Part shown: piece by piece, positions 25,357 to 34,081 of the stretch
Position numbering within the stretch: the first letter of the stretch is position 1
Layout: the number at the start of each line of letters is the position of its first letter
Assembly: GCA_025464975.1 (NCBI GenBank)
Contig: JAODMT010000004.1
Coordinates: 124,001 to 188,000, forward strand
Reading direction: 5' to 3'
DNA from: Microbacteriaceae bacterium
Lineage (GTDB): Bacteria > Actinomycetota > Actinomycetes > Actinomycetales > Microbacteriaceae
DNA length: 64,000 nucleotides
Notes under the pieces: model-generated
The model's input: the letters and a program-made list of their open reading frames with translations, nothing else
Told to the model about the DNA's origin: nothing
Databases searched by the model: none
Program-made: the position numbers and the translations under genes

Positions 25357-26160
25357 TCAACCCGCGAGCGGCCCGAATGCCACGAGTGGCCGCCCGGTCT
25401 GCGGGTGCTCGATCACCGTCGCGCGCACCCCGTAGACCTCTCGCACCAGTTGCGGTGTGATGATTTCGACCGTCGGCCCGGCCGCGAACACCGTGCCCTT
25501 CCTGAGCACAATGACATGATCGCAATACGCGCTCGCGAGGTTGAGGTCGTGCAGCGCGGCGAGCACGGTCACGCCCGTGTGGGTCAGTGAGCGAAGCAAC
25601 CCGAGCACCGCCAGTTGCGCGGCGATGTCGAGGTGGTTGCTCGGCTCGTCGAGCACGAGCAACCTCGGCTGCTGGGCGAGCGCGCGAGCGAGCAGAACCC
25701 GTTGGCGCTCCCCACCGGAGAGGGTCGTGAAGTCCCGGCCGGCGAGCGACGCCACGTCGGCATCCTCGAGCGCAGCCTGCACGACCCGCGAATCCTTGGC
25801 GCTCGCGTCGGAAAACATGCCCTGGTGCGGGATGCGGCCGAGGCCGACAACGTCGCGAACGCTGAGCGCGAGATCCGTGCTCGAGTCCTGTTCGACGAAC
25901 GCGACGACGCGGGCGCGTTGCTTTCGGTGCAGCCCGAACAGATCGTGCTCATCGAATCGGATGTCCCCGTTCGCGGGCTTCTCCACCGCAGCGATAACTC
26001 GCAACAGGGTCGACTTTCCCGCGCCGTTCGGGCCGATCAGTGCGGAAAAGGTGCCCGGTGCGACCGTGCAGTCCACGCCATCGATGATGAGGGTGCCGTC
26101 AATGCGCACGTCCACCCGCGAGGCATCAAGCCCTCCGGTCGTCGTTGCCGCCACGGTCAC
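25357..26160 (-). CDS. ABC transporter ATP-binding protein, putative F420-0 importer
   Basis: A 267-residue ABC ATPase of the iron-siderophore/B12 type. Walker A is LIGPNGAGKST (about residues 41-51), the signature TLSGGERQRVLLARAL near residue 140, and Walker B RLLVLDEPSNHLD just after. HDLN carries the H-loop. The GTG start at 26160 overlaps the permease stop in GTGA, so it belongs to the same operon as the permease and binding protein. The F420-0 substrate is inferred from the family resemblance of the three-gene cassette and from the F420 context; a siderophore or cobamide is the main alternative. Confidence 0.82.
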   Translation of the reverse strand: MTVAATTTGGLDASRVDVRIDGTLIIDGVDCTVAPGTFSALIGPNGAGKSTLLRVIAAVEKPANGDIRFDEHDLFGLHRKQRARVVAFVEQDSSTDLALSVRDVVGLGRIPHQGMFSDASAKDSRVVQAALEDADVASLAGRDFTTLSGGERQRVLLARALAQQPRLLVLDEPSNHLDIAAQLAVLGLLRSLTHTGVTVLAALHDLNLASAYCDHVIVLRKGTVFAAGPTVEIITPQLVREVYGVRATVIEHPQTGRPLVAFGPLAG

Positions 26161-27218
26161 GAGACGCTCCGCCGACGGGTGAGCAGGAAGGCGAACATCG
26201 GCGCCCCGATGATGGCGGTGACGATGCCGACCGGCAGCTCCCGTGGGTCGAACAGTGACCGTGCCGCGGTGTCGGCCCAGATCAGAAAAATGGCGCCGAC
26301 AATCGCCGAGAGCGGAAGCAGTGCCCGGTGCCGCGGTCCGACGAGCAGCCGCACGGCGTGCGGGAGGATGAGGCCGACGAAACCGATCGAGCCGCTCACC
26401 GACACCATGGCACCGGTCAGTAGCGCGGTCGCGGCGAGGAGGCTCCAGCGTGTGCCCTGGACATTGATCCCGAGGGCCGCCGCGGAGGTGTCGCCGAACG
26501 CGAAGGCGTCGAGGATTCGCCCACTGAACATGATCGGCACTCCGGCGATGACGATGGCGGCGAAGGCTATCGTCACCTCCGGCCACTGTGCGCCAGCGAG
26601 TGATCCAAGCAGCCAGCTCAGGATCTCCCGGTAGGAGTCGCCGGTCGCGGTCCAGAAGATGACAAGGCTCGTGATCGCCGACGCGAGGGCGGAGACCGCG
26701 AGTCCCGCCAGCACGGTGCGGGACGGCGTGATGCGCCCGAGCGACGATGCCAGAAGAAGGGTGAGTCCAAGCGCGAGCATCGCGCCGAGGAAAGCGGCGA
26801 GAGGCAGCAGCACCGTGATGCCGAGTAGCAGCACCGCAACCGCGCCGAGGGACGCCCCGGATGACAGCCCGAGAAGGTATGGGTCGGCGAGCGGATTGCG
26901 CGTGAGCGCTTGCATCACCGCGCCGCTCACGGCGAGGCCGGCGCCGACTGCCGCCGCGGTGAGCACTCGCGGAAGTCGAAGCTGCCAGACGATCCCGTCG
27001 CGCAAGAGGCTGAGCGGCGTCGGCCCGAGCCCGAGGTGGTGCAGCACAGAAAGCCACACATCGACCGGCGTGATGTTGGCCGGGCCGATGGTGATGGCGA
27101 AGGTGACCGAGAGCACGAGCAGAACCGCGAGGGCGACGCCGACCACCACCGAGCGAGCGGAGCGGCGCGGCGCGGATCCCGATCTCCCGGCGATCGAAAG
27201 TCCTCGCGTATCGCTCAA
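26157..27218 (-). CDS. ABC transporter permease (FecCD family), putative F420-0 importer
   Basis: A FecCD/BtuC-type permease with about ten membrane helices. Typical features are RLPRVLTAAAVGAGLAVSGA, QALTRNPLADPYLLGLSSGA, a WLLGSL segment and FVGLILPHAVRLLVGPRHR near the C-terminus, which contacts the ATPase. The start is uncertain. TTG 27218 clears the preceding gene and gives 353 residues, while TTG 27284 would overlap the binding-protein gene and add 22 residues; neither has a clear ribosome site. It lies between the binding protein and the ATPase genes, whose start it overlaps by 4 bases. Confidence 0.85.
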   Translation of the reverse strand: MSDTRGLSIAGRSGSAPRRSARSVVVGVALAVLLVLSVTFAITIGPANITPVDVWLSVLHHLGLGPTPLSLLRDGIVWQLRLPRVLTAAAVGAGLAVSGAVMQALTRNPLADPYLLGLSSGASLGAVAVLLLGITVLLPLAAFLGAMLALGLTLLLASSLGRITPSRTVLAGLAVSALASAITSLVIFWTATGDSYREILSWLLGSLAGAQWPEVTIAFAAIVIAGVPIMFSGRILDAFAFGDTSAAALGINVQGTRWSLLAATALLTGAMVSVSGSIGFVGLILPHAVRLLVGPRHRALLPLSAIVGAIFLIWADTAARSLFDPRELPVGIVTAIIGAPMFAFLLTRRRSVS

Positions 27219-27261
27219 CGCGGATCGCTCAACTGGGAGGTGCTCAACCGGTGCCGCCCGA

Positions 27262-28263
27262 CTACTTGAAATTGAGCTTGGCAAGCTGCGCGGACAGGTC
27301 CTTGGCCGCGCTGGCGGTTCTCACCCCGGCCTCGCTCGCGGCGAACGGGACTATCAGGTAGCGGTGGTTTTTCACGGCGGAGAGATTCGCGGTCGCTGGG
27401 TTGCCCTCGAGCACGGAGATCTTCTTCGCAGCGGTGCTCCAGCTGGCGTCGACGAGCACGATGACGTCTGGGTCGTCTTGAACGACGGACTCCCAATTGA
27501 ACGAGGTCCAGGTGTCTTTGACGCTCGCCGCGATGTTCTTGAGCCCGATCGTGTTCATGATGAGTTGCGGCGCCCCGATTCCCGCGCCGACGTACGGAGT
27601 CGACGATCCCGAGGAGAACCAGAGGGCGGTGAGTCCGCGTGTGTCCTTGGGGATGGACTCGAGCGTCGCACGCTGGTCGGCCAGCACCTTCTGATCGCTC
27701 ACGTGGAAGATCGCGGCAACCTGGTTGATCTCGCTGAACACGTCGGCGAAGGTCAGTTTCGTCGGCTGGTAGCCCACCTCCTTGCATGCGGAGGGGGAGA
27801 CGTAGGTCGGGATACCGAGCGATTGCAGTTCACTGCGGGTCCCGGCGCCGTCGGCTGAGAAGTTGGACTCCCATCCGGCATAGATGAAGTCGGGTTCCGC
27901 GGCGAGCGTGACCTCTTGGGACGGAACATTTGTGGAGAGCACCGGGAGCTTCGCCGCCTGCGTTGTCCATTGCGTTGGAACGGGGCCGTCCTGGAACGCC
28001 TCTCCGACGATGCGGTTGCCGAGCCCGAGGGCGAGCAGCATTTCGGTCGATGTTGACTTGATGGTCACGACGCGCTTGGGTGCGGCCTTCGGAAAGGTGA
28101 CCGTTGTTCCGCAATTGTCGATGCTGAGCGCCTTGGTCGAGGTCGCCGCGGCGCCGACGGTGGGGGATGGCGCGGCGGTGGTCGCACAACCGGTGAGCGC
28201 CATCGCGGAGAGGATGCCGACGACCAGCACACGGACGGCGGGAATGCGGGGGAGAGCAGGCAC
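27262..28263 (-). CDS. ABC transporter substrate-binding lipoprotein, putative F420-0 binding
   Basis: A 333-residue periplasmic-binding-type lipoprotein. A short N-terminus and hydrophobic stretch end in the lipobox ALTGC. The mature part begins with an NCGTTVTFPKAAPKRVVTIK segment and has the two-lobed helical-backbone fold of cluster A-II binding proteins (siderophore/B12 type). It resembles the actinobacterial family proposed to bind the F420-0 precursor in organisms that keep only cofE and F420-using enzymes. GGAAGG precedes the GTG start at 28263. It is the first gene of a three-gene operon. Ligand identity is inference, not visible in the sequence. Confidence 0.78.
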   Translation of the reverse strand: MPALPRIPAVRVLVVGILSAMALTGCATTAAPSPTVGAAATSTKALSIDNCGTTVTFPKAAPKRVVTIKSTSTEMLLALGLGNRIVGEAFQDGPVPTQWTTQAAKLPVLSTNVPSQEVTLAAEPDFIYAGWESNFSADGAGTRSELQSLGIPTYVSPSACKEVGYQPTKLTFADVFSEINQVAAIFHVSDQKVLADQRATLESIPKDTRGLTALWFSSGSSTPYVGAGIGAPQLIMNTIGLKNIAASVKDTWTSFNWESVVQDDPDVIVLVDASWSTAAKKISVLEGNPATANLSAVKNHRYLIVPFAASEAGVRTASAAKDLSAQLAKLNFK

Positions 28264-28465
28264 GGTTGGCCTTCCGGGGGGTATGCGGACATTGTCGCTC
28301 GCCGTGCGCTACTGGCCGGCGGTAGACCTGCCGCCCCAGATCCCGGAACGACGCACCGCACCACATCCGGTGCGGGGGCCTGTCGGTGCCAAGTCTAATC
28401 CGGTGCGTGGTTCAGCCAGGAGAGGCAAGTGATGAGGCCATTCATCGATTGTCCGGGGCGAAAGG
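28264..28465. other. divergent intergenic region between the importer and arsR
   Basis: About 200 bases. It contains CACCGCACC...GGTGCGGGG stems around 28351-28376 and CACCGGATTAGAC on the minus strand. I looked for a cobalamin riboswitch ahead of the importer and could not support one. Promoters for both directions must lie here. Confidence 0.3.
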
Positions 28466-28494
28466 TGGACGGGTGCTCCGCACGCTCCTATAGT
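28466..28494 (+). promoter_or_regulatory. promoter of the ArsR-family regulator gene
   Basis: -35 TGGACG (28466-28471), 17-base spacer, -10 TATAGT (28489-28494). The ATG follows after GTGAAAC, consistent with a leaderless message. Confidence 0.55.
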
Positions 28495-28501
28495 GTGAAA
28501 C

Positions 28502-29131
28502 ATGTCTTTCACATCTGCCGGAGCGGAGTCGGCGTCGCAGGCCGCACAACGCCACCCGCAGCCCGAGAATCGACAGCGTGTGTCGGACGCCCGGACCCTG
28601 CGAGCGCTCGCTCATCCGTTGCGGCGTGCCATCCTCAATCACCTGATGGCGTTCGGCGCCCAGACCGCGAGTGCGTGCGCCGCGGCCCTGGGCTCCACCC
28701 CGTCGAACTGCAGCTACCACCTGCGGTCACTCGCCCGGTTTGGTCTCGTGGAGGCGCTCGAGTCGACCGACGGGCGCGAGCGTCCGTGGCGCAGCGCCGC
28801 AACGGGATTCGAATTCCGCGCTCCGGATGGGAACGATCCGGCAACGAGGGCGGTCGAGAGGCTCCTCACGGAGGGTCAGATCGACGAGAGCGCGCGGGTG
28901 CAGAAGAAGGCGCTGGCCGTGGAGGCCGACATTCCGACTGAGTGGCGGGAGGCGGCATCCGTCGCGACCTATGCGCTTCGGATGACGGCGGCCGAACTCA
29001 ACGAGCTCGGCCGGCACCTCGACGACCTCATCCGCCCGTACATCGCCCTCACCCGGCCCGATCCACCGGGGGGCAGCGAGATCGTGCACCTCGCTCTCAC
29101 CGCATTCCTGCACCCGGACGCGCCCCGATGA
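28502..29131 (+). CDS. ArsR-like helix-turn-helix transcriptional regulator
   Basis: A 209-residue protein with an N-terminal winged helix-turn-helix of the ArsR type: DARTLRALAHPLRRAILNHL, then ASACAAALGSTPSNCSYHLR as the recognition region. The remainder is a helical domain that may bind a ligand or dimerise. No metal-binding Cys pair of the classic ArsR kind is seen, so it is likely not a metal sensor. Its TGA overlaps the ATG of the MFS gene (ATGA), so it probably controls its own operon and that exporter. Confidence 0.85.
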   Translation: MSFTSAGAESASQAAQRHPQPENRQRVSDARTLRALAHPLRRAILNHLMAFGAQTASACAAALGSTPSNCSYHLRSLARFGLVEALESTDGRERPWRSAATGFEFRAPDGNDPATRAVERLLTEGQIDESARVQKKALAVEADIPTEWREAASVATYALRMTAAELNELGRHLDDLIRPYIALTRPDPPGGSEIVHLALTAFLHPDAPR

Positions 29132-30417
29132 CCGCGCGGGCCCCGATGACCGCCCCGGCCGGCAAGGTCCGGTCTCCGCTTCGGGGGCGCGAATTCGGTC
29201 TCGTCTGGTTGAGCGGCCTCATCTCCGATACCGGGGACTGGCTGCTCATGATTGCGCTGCCGCTGTACGTGTTCGCGATCACCGGCTCGGCGATCGGCAC
29301 GTCGACTGTTTTCCTGGCCGAGTTGGTTCCGGTGCTCGTCCTCGGTCCACTCCTCGGTGTGTTTGTGGACCGGTTCGACCATCGCCGCACCATGATCGTC
29401 GTCAACGTCGCGCAGGGGATCGCGCTTCTCCCGCTGCTTCTCGTCACTCCCGACCGCATCTGGATCGTCTACGTCATCGCCGCGGTGCAGGCCGCGCTCG
29501 CCGCAGGGTTCAATCCCGCGCGGTATTCCCTGTTGCCGAGGCTCGTGCCGACCGCGCAGCTTGGTTCGGCCAATTCCCTCATCGCGGTGAGCGACAACCT
29601 GTCGCGCCTCGTCGGGGCGCCGATCGGCGGTCTCGTCTTCGTGACCTCCGGACTCGTCGGCGTGGTGATGTTGGATGCCGCGAGCTACCTGCTCAGCGCG
29701 ATTCTGGTCTGGTTGAGCCGGTCGAGCCATCCGGTGCCTGCAGCGGACGCGGTGCCGGCGTCTGCCGGTGACGCGGTGCCGGCGTCTGCCGGTGACTCGG
29801 CGCCGGCGCATCCGGTCGGCTTTGTCCGGGAACTTCTTGGCGGATTCGCGACGATCCGTCGCACCCGCCCACTATCTTCCCTGCTGGCCATCGAAGCGGT
29901 GGCGTCCGTGGCGCAGGGGATCTTCCTCGTACTCTTCGTCGTCTACGTCGTTCGGATTTTGGACGCCTCGGAGGCGGAGGTCGGTCTGCTGCGCGGAGTC
30001 CAGGCGATCGGTGGGGTGCTCGGTGGCCTCATCGTTGGCGTTCTCGCTCGCCGGCTCAGCAGTCGCGTGCTCATCGGCTGGGGCTTCCTCGTTTTCGGCG
30101 TGCTCGCCCTCGTCACCTGGAACTTTTCGCCGGTCAGTACGGGGATCGCGTTCTATGTCGCCTTCTTCATCGCGATGGGCATTCCGGCGGTCTCGGTCGG
30201 GGCCGGGATGATGACAATGCTGCAGACGGTGACCCCGCAGTCGGCGATGGGGCGCGTGGTCGCCACCGTCGGAACCTCCGCTCAGGCGGCACAGGGGGTC
30301 GGACTGCTGCTCGGGGGGTTGGTCGCCGATCGCCTGGGAGTGGTCGTGGTGCTCGATGGCCAGGCCGCGCTCTACCTCCTTTGCGGGGTGTTGGCTCTCG
30401 TGTCGCTGCGTGAATGA
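29128..30417 (+). CDS. MFS transporter (drug-efflux type)
   Basis: A 429-residue major facilitator protein with twelve predicted membrane segments. It resembles enterobactin/macrolide exporters of the MFS_3 type (EFGLVWLSGLISDTGDWLLM at the first helix, VDRFDHRRTM in the loop between helices 2 and 3). The central cytoplasmic loop holds a perfect duplicated octapeptide, AVPASAGD-AVPASAGD, encoded by a 24-bp tandem repeat. Start 29128 overlaps the regulator stop. Substrate unknown. Confidence 0.87.
   Translation: MTARAPMTAPAGKVRSPLRGREFGLVWLSGLISDTGDWLLMIALPLYVFAITGSAIGTSTVFLAELVPVLVLGPLLGVFVDRFDHRRTMIVVNVAQGIALLPLLLVTPDRIWIVYVIAAVQAALAAGFNPARYSLLPRLVPTAQLGSANSLIAVSDNLSRLVGAPIGGLVFVTSGLVGVVMLDAASYLLSAILVWLSRSSHPVPAADAVPASAGDAVPASAGDSAPAHPVGFVRELLGGFATIRRTRPLSSLLAIEAVASVAQGIFLVLFVVYVVRILDASEAEVGLLRGVQAIGGVLGGLIVGVLARRLSSRVLIGWGFLVFGVLALVTWNFSPVSTGIAFYVAFFIAMGIPAVSVGAGMMTMLQTVTPQSAMGRVVATVGTSAQAAQGVGLLLGGLVADRLGVVVVLDGQAALYLLCGVLALVSLRE
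29749..29796 (+). repeat. 24-bp tandem duplication in the MFS gene
   Basis: The unit GCGGTGCCGGCGTCTGCCGG followed by TGAC occurs twice in a row in frame, giving AVPASAGD twice in the loop between the two halves of the transporter. A degenerate third copy (SAPAH) follows. Confidence 0.85.
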
Positions 30418-30525
30418 TTGCCCTAGATTGCAATCACATCTATGTTTACGCCAACGCCATGAGTAGAAACCCGCGAGAGGCGTTTACGGCGAGCAACAAC
30501 AAAACCAGCAGCAATGGAGGCCGAG

Positions 30526-31374
30526 ATGACTGTCGTACGCGCAGCGATCACCCAGACCACGTGGACCGGTGACAAGGACTCCATGATCGCCAAACACGAG
30601 CAGTTTGCCCGGGATGCCGCGGCGCAGGGCGCGCAGGTCATCTGCTTCCAGGAACTCTTCTACGGTCCGTACTTCGGCATCACCGAGGACGCCAAGTACT
30701 ACGCCTACGCCGAGCCGGCCGATGGTCCGATCGTGCAGCGGTTTGCCGCCCTCGCGAAGGAACTCAATCTCGTGATGGTGCTCCCCATTTACGAGGAGGA
30801 GATGCCGGGCGTCTACTACAACACTGCAGTTGTCGTCGACTCCGACGGCTCGATCCTCGGCAAGTACCGCAAGCACCACATTCCGCACCTCGACAAGTTT
30901 TGGGAAAAGTTCTACTTCCGCCCCGGCAACCTCGGCTACCCGGTGTTCAACACCGCGGTCGGACCCATCGGCGTCTACATCTGTTACGACCGCCACTTTC
31001 CGGAGGGATGGCGTGAGCTTGGTCTCAATGGGGCGCAGATCGTGTTTAACCCGAATGCCACGAAGCCCGGCCTCTCCAATCGGCTCTGGGAGATCGAGCA
31101 GCCGGCCGCCGCCGGTGCCAATGGATACTTCGTGGCCGCGCCCAACCGGGTCGGTCGGGAGGACAACGAATACGGCGAACTCGCTGTCACGTTCTACGGC
31201 AACAGCCAGTTCGTGGACCCGCAGGGCAACGTCATCGGCGACTACGGAAGTGGGGAGACCGAGGAGGTCGTCATCCGTGACCTCGACCTCGACATGATCC
31301 GCTCGGTGCGAAACAGTTGGCAGTTCTACCGCGATCGCCGCCCGGAGTCGTATACGTCCATTCCGAAGCCGTAG
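30526..31374 (+). CDS. beta-ureidopropionase / N-carbamoyl amidohydrolase (nitrilase superfamily)
   Basis: A 282-residue carbon-nitrogen hydrolase. The Glu-Lys-Cys triad is visible: Glu43 in ICFQELFYGP, Lys in LGKYRKHHIPH (about residue 113), and Cys in YICYDRHFPEGWR (about 152). The close match of these blocks to N-carbamoyl-beta-alanine amidohydrolases, and the neighbouring dihydropyrimidinase gene, point to the last hydrolytic step of uracil/thymine breakdown, giving beta-alanine or 3-aminoisobutyrate plus CO2 and ammonia. ATG 30526 is preferred over ATG 30514 because GGAGG (30516-30520) precedes it. Confidence 0.88.
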   Translation: MTVVRAAITQTTWTGDKDSMIAKHEQFARDAAAQGAQVICFQELFYGPYFGITEDAKYYAYAEPADGPIVQRFAALAKELNLVMVLPIYEEEMPGVYYNTAVVVDSDGSILGKYRKHHIPHLDKFWEKFYFRPGNLGYPVFNTAVGPIGVYICYDRHFPEGWRELGLNGAQIVFNPNATKPGLSNRLWEIEQPAAAGANGYFVAAPNRVGREDNEYGELAVTFYGNSQFVDPQGNVIGDYGSGETEEVVIRDLDLDMIRSVRNSWQFYRDRRPESYTSIPKP

Positions 31375-31461
31375 CGCGGTGGAGCTATGGCAATCGCGCC
31401 AGCGATTGCGCGACCCCAGCGCCGAGCGGGCCTGCGAGCTCGGTAAGACAGGAGACAGTTC

Positions 31462-32880
31462 ATGAAGACGCTGATCAAGAATGGAACCGTCGTCAACTCG
31501 ACCGGGACGGCAGCTGCGGACGTGCTCATCGACGGCGAAACCATCGCCGGCGTGCTCGCGCCGGGCTCGACCATCCTGGGATTCGACCTCGAGGCCAATG
31601 TCGACACCGTCATCGACGCGACCGGTCGCTACGTGATTCCCGGCGGAATCGACGCGCACACGCACATGGAGATGCCGTTCGGTGGAACCTTCGCGAGCGA
31701 TACCTTCGAAACCGGAACCCGGGCCGCCGCCTGGGGCGGCACCACATCCATCGTCGACTTCGTCGTGCAGTACGCCGGCGAGAACGTGATCGACCAGTAC
31801 AACCTGTGGCACGCGAAGGCCGCCGGGCAGTGCGCCATCGACTACGGGTTCCACCAGATTCTCAGCGATGTGCAGGATTCATCGCTCGTCGCCATGGACG
31901 AACTGCTGCACGAGGGCGTCTCAAGCTTCAAGCTGTTCATGGCTTACAAGGGGGTGTTCCTCTCTGACGACGGGCAGATCACCAAGGCGATGCAGCGGGC
32001 GGCGTCCAACGGATCGATGATCATGATGCACGCCGAGAACGGGTCGGTCATCGATCTTCTCGTTCAACAGGCAGTCGCCGCCGGAAACACCTCGCCGTAC
32101 TACCACGGGCTGACCAGACCCTGGCAGGCGGAGGAGGAGGCGACGCATCGCGCGATCATGCTCGCGAATCTCACTGGCGCACCGCTCTACGTCGTGCACG
32201 TTAGCGCGAAGCAGGCCGTCGAACAGATCGCCAACGCCAGGGGTCACGGGCAGAACGTGTTCGGCGAAACCTGTCCGCAGTACCTGTACCTCTCACTCGA
32301 GGAGCAGCTCGGCGCTCCCGGATTCGAGGGGGCAAAGTGGGTGTGCTCCACACCCCTTCGGTCGCGGGAAGAGGGCCATCAGCATCACATGTGGCAGAGC
32401 CTTCGCACGAACGACATTCAGATGGTCTCGACCGACCATTGCCCGTTCTGCATGAAGGGCCAGAAGGACATGGGCCTCGGCGACTTTTCCAAGATTCCGA
32501 ACGGTATCGGTTCGGTTGAACACCGGATGGACCTGCTCTACCAGGGCGTCGTCGACGGCCAGATCTCTCTCGAACGATGGGTGGAAGTCACCTCGACGAC
32601 CCCCGCTCGAATGTTCGGGATGTATGGGAAGAAGGGCGTCATCCAGCCCGGAGCGGACGGCGATATCGTGATCTACGACCCGAACGGTCACACGTCGATC
32701 GGGTTGAACAAGACGCACCACATGAATATGGACTATTCGGCATATGAGGGATTCGAGATCGACGGCCACGTCGATACCGTGCTCTCGCGCGGCAAGGTCA
32801 TCATCGATGACAACCAGTACCTCGGAGCGAAGGGCGACGGAAAGTACTTCAAGCGCGGACTATCGCAGTACCTCATCTGA
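31462..32880 (+). CDS. hydA: dihydropyrimidinase / D-hydantoinase
   Basis: A 472-residue cyclic amidohydrolase. The binuclear zinc site is complete: His66 and His68 in IDAHTHME, the carboxylated Lys in SSFKLFMAYKG (about residue 157), His in MMHAENG (about 190), His in YVVHVSA (about 246), and Asp in VSTDHCPF (about 325). It opens dihydrouracil, dihydrothymine or hydantoin rings. AGGAGA precedes the ATG. It lies between the ureidopropionase and an LLM oxidoreductase gene in one orientation, forming a degradation operon. Confidence 0.93.
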   Translation: MKTLIKNGTVVNSTGTAAADVLIDGETIAGVLAPGSTILGFDLEANVDTVIDATGRYVIPGGIDAHTHMEMPFGGTFASDTFETGTRAAAWGGTTSIVDFVVQYAGENVIDQYNLWHAKAAGQCAIDYGFHQILSDVQDSSLVAMDELLHEGVSSFKLFMAYKGVFLSDDGQITKAMQRAASNGSMIMMHAENGSVIDLLVQQAVAAGNTSPYYHGLTRPWQAEEEATHRAIMLANLTGAPLYVVHVSAKQAVEQIANARGHGQNVFGETCPQYLYLSLEEQLGAPGFEGAKWVCSTPLRSREEGHQHHMWQSLRTNDIQMVSTDHCPFCMKGQKDMGLGDFSKIPNGIGSVEHRMDLLYQGVVDGQISLERWVEVTSTTPARMFGMYGKKGVIQPGADGDIVIYDPNGHTSIGLNKTHHMNMDYSAYEGFEIDGHVDTVLSRGKVIIDDNQYLGAKGDGKYFKRGLSQYLI

Positions 32881-32901
32881 GTAGCGGAACTCGTAGATTC
32901 G

Positions 32902-32942
32902 GGTCTCGATACGCGACGCCGACGGCGCTACTCGACCAGCGG
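32902..32942 (+). repeat. REP-like palindromic repeat in the pyrimidine operon
   Basis: GGTCTCGATACGCGACGCCG and ACGGCGCTACTCGACCAGCGG fill the gap between hydA and the next gene. The inner GCGCCGTCGGCGTCGC region is self-complementary. Its GCGG end runs into the ribosome site (GGAAAGG) of the following gene. Confidence 0.8.
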
Positions 32943-32952
32943 AAAGGCACCC

Positions 32953-33969
32953 ATGGAATTCGGAGCAGTACTGCAGACCAACCCGCCTGCCTCGCGAACC
33001 GTGTACCTCGCCAAGCTCGCCGAACAACACGGGTTCAACTACGTGTGGACCTTCGACTCGCACCTGCTTTGGCAGGAGCCGTACGTCATCTACAGCCAGA
33101 TCCTCGCCGAGACGCACCGGATCAAGGTTGGGCCGATGGTGACGAACCCGGCGACCCGGGACTGGACGGTCACGGCGTCCCTTTTCGCAACCCTCAACGA
33201 GATGTACGGCAACCGCACGATTTGCGGAATCGGTCGCGGTGACTCCGCGGTTCGGGTGACCAACGGGGCACCCACGACGCTCGCGACTCTGCGCGAGGCG
33301 ATCCACGTCATCCGCGAACTGGCCAACTCCCGGTCCGTGGAGTACAACGGCGCGCAGGTGCAGTTTCCGTGGAGCGTCGGCTCGCAACTCGACGTGTGGG
33401 TGGCCGCCTACGGTCCGCTCGCGCTCAAGCTGGCGGGTGAGGTCGGCGACGGCTTCATCCTGCAGATGGCCGATCTGGATGTCGCGGAGTGGATGATCGC
33501 GAAGGTGAGGTCCGCCGCCGAGGCTGTCGGTCGTGACCCGATGGCGATCAAATTCTGTGTCGCGGCGCCGATGCACATCGGCGAGGACTGGGCTCACATG
33601 CGCGATCAGAATCGCTGGTTCGGTGGGATGGTCGGCAACCACGTCGCCGATATCGTGGCCAAGTACGGGCAGAACTCGGCCGTGCCCAAGGCCTTGACCG
33701 AATACATCAAGGGCCGCGAGGGGTACGACTATAACGAGCACGGCCGCGCCGGAAACACCCACGCGGATTTCGTTCCCGACGAGATTGTCGACCGGTTCTG
33801 TGTGCTCGGCTCCGCGAAGGACCACATGGAGAAGCTCACGGCGCTCAAGCAGCTCGGGGTCGACCAGTTCGCCGGCTACCTTCAGCATGACAATAAGGAG
33901 GAGACCCTTCGGGTGTATGGCGAGACAGTGATTCCGGCCATGCGTGAACACATTGTGGCGCGCGCATGA
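32953..33969 (+). CDS. LLM class flavin/F420-dependent oxidoreductase in the pyrimidine operon
   Basis: A 338-residue luciferase-like TIM-barrel enzyme (NYVWTFDSHLLWQEPYVIY, CGIGRGDSAVR, VAAYGPLALKLAGEVGDGF). It resembles the LLM subgroup that accompanies dihydropyrimidinase/hydantoinase genes in many bacteria. The operon has the ring-opening and carbamoyl-removing enzymes but no classical dihydropyrimidine dehydrogenase (PreA/PreT or PydA). This enzyme could therefore carry out a redox step on the pyrimidine or on a downstream product. Whether it uses FMN or F420 cannot be told from the sequence. Confidence 0.82.
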   Translation: MEFGAVLQTNPPASRTVYLAKLAEQHGFNYVWTFDSHLLWQEPYVIYSQILAETHRIKVGPMVTNPATRDWTVTASLFATLNEMYGNRTICGIGRGDSAVRVTNGAPTTLATLREAIHVIRELANSRSVEYNGAQVQFPWSVGSQLDVWVAAYGPLALKLAGEVGDGFILQMADLDVAEWMIAKVRSAAEAVGRDPMAIKFCVAAPMHIGEDWAHMRDQNRWFGGMVGNHVADIVAKYGQNSAVPKALTEYIKGREGYDYNEHGRAGNTHADFVPDEIVDRFCVLGSAKDHMEKLTALKQLGVDQFAGYLQHDNKEETLRVYGETVIPAMREHIVARA

Positions 33970-34081
33970 TCAGGGCTCACCGTCACCCTGGAGTCGGCGG
34001 CAAGTAGCATCGAGACAGAGGGGTACGGGGGAGGTGGTTCGTCCTCGCACCCACACCACTCATTTCTGCAGCGAGGCGACG

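Noticed and set aside
26161-27057. 300-residue N-terminal extension of the ABC ATPase frame
   Set aside because: The extension is an out-of-frame reading of the permease gene. The ATPase fold starts at the GTG overlapping the permease stop.
28300-28440. cobalamin riboswitch ahead of the importer operon
   Set aside because: The region is GC-rich with stems, but the conserved B12-box and GCCACTG-type sequences could not be found on the minus strand.
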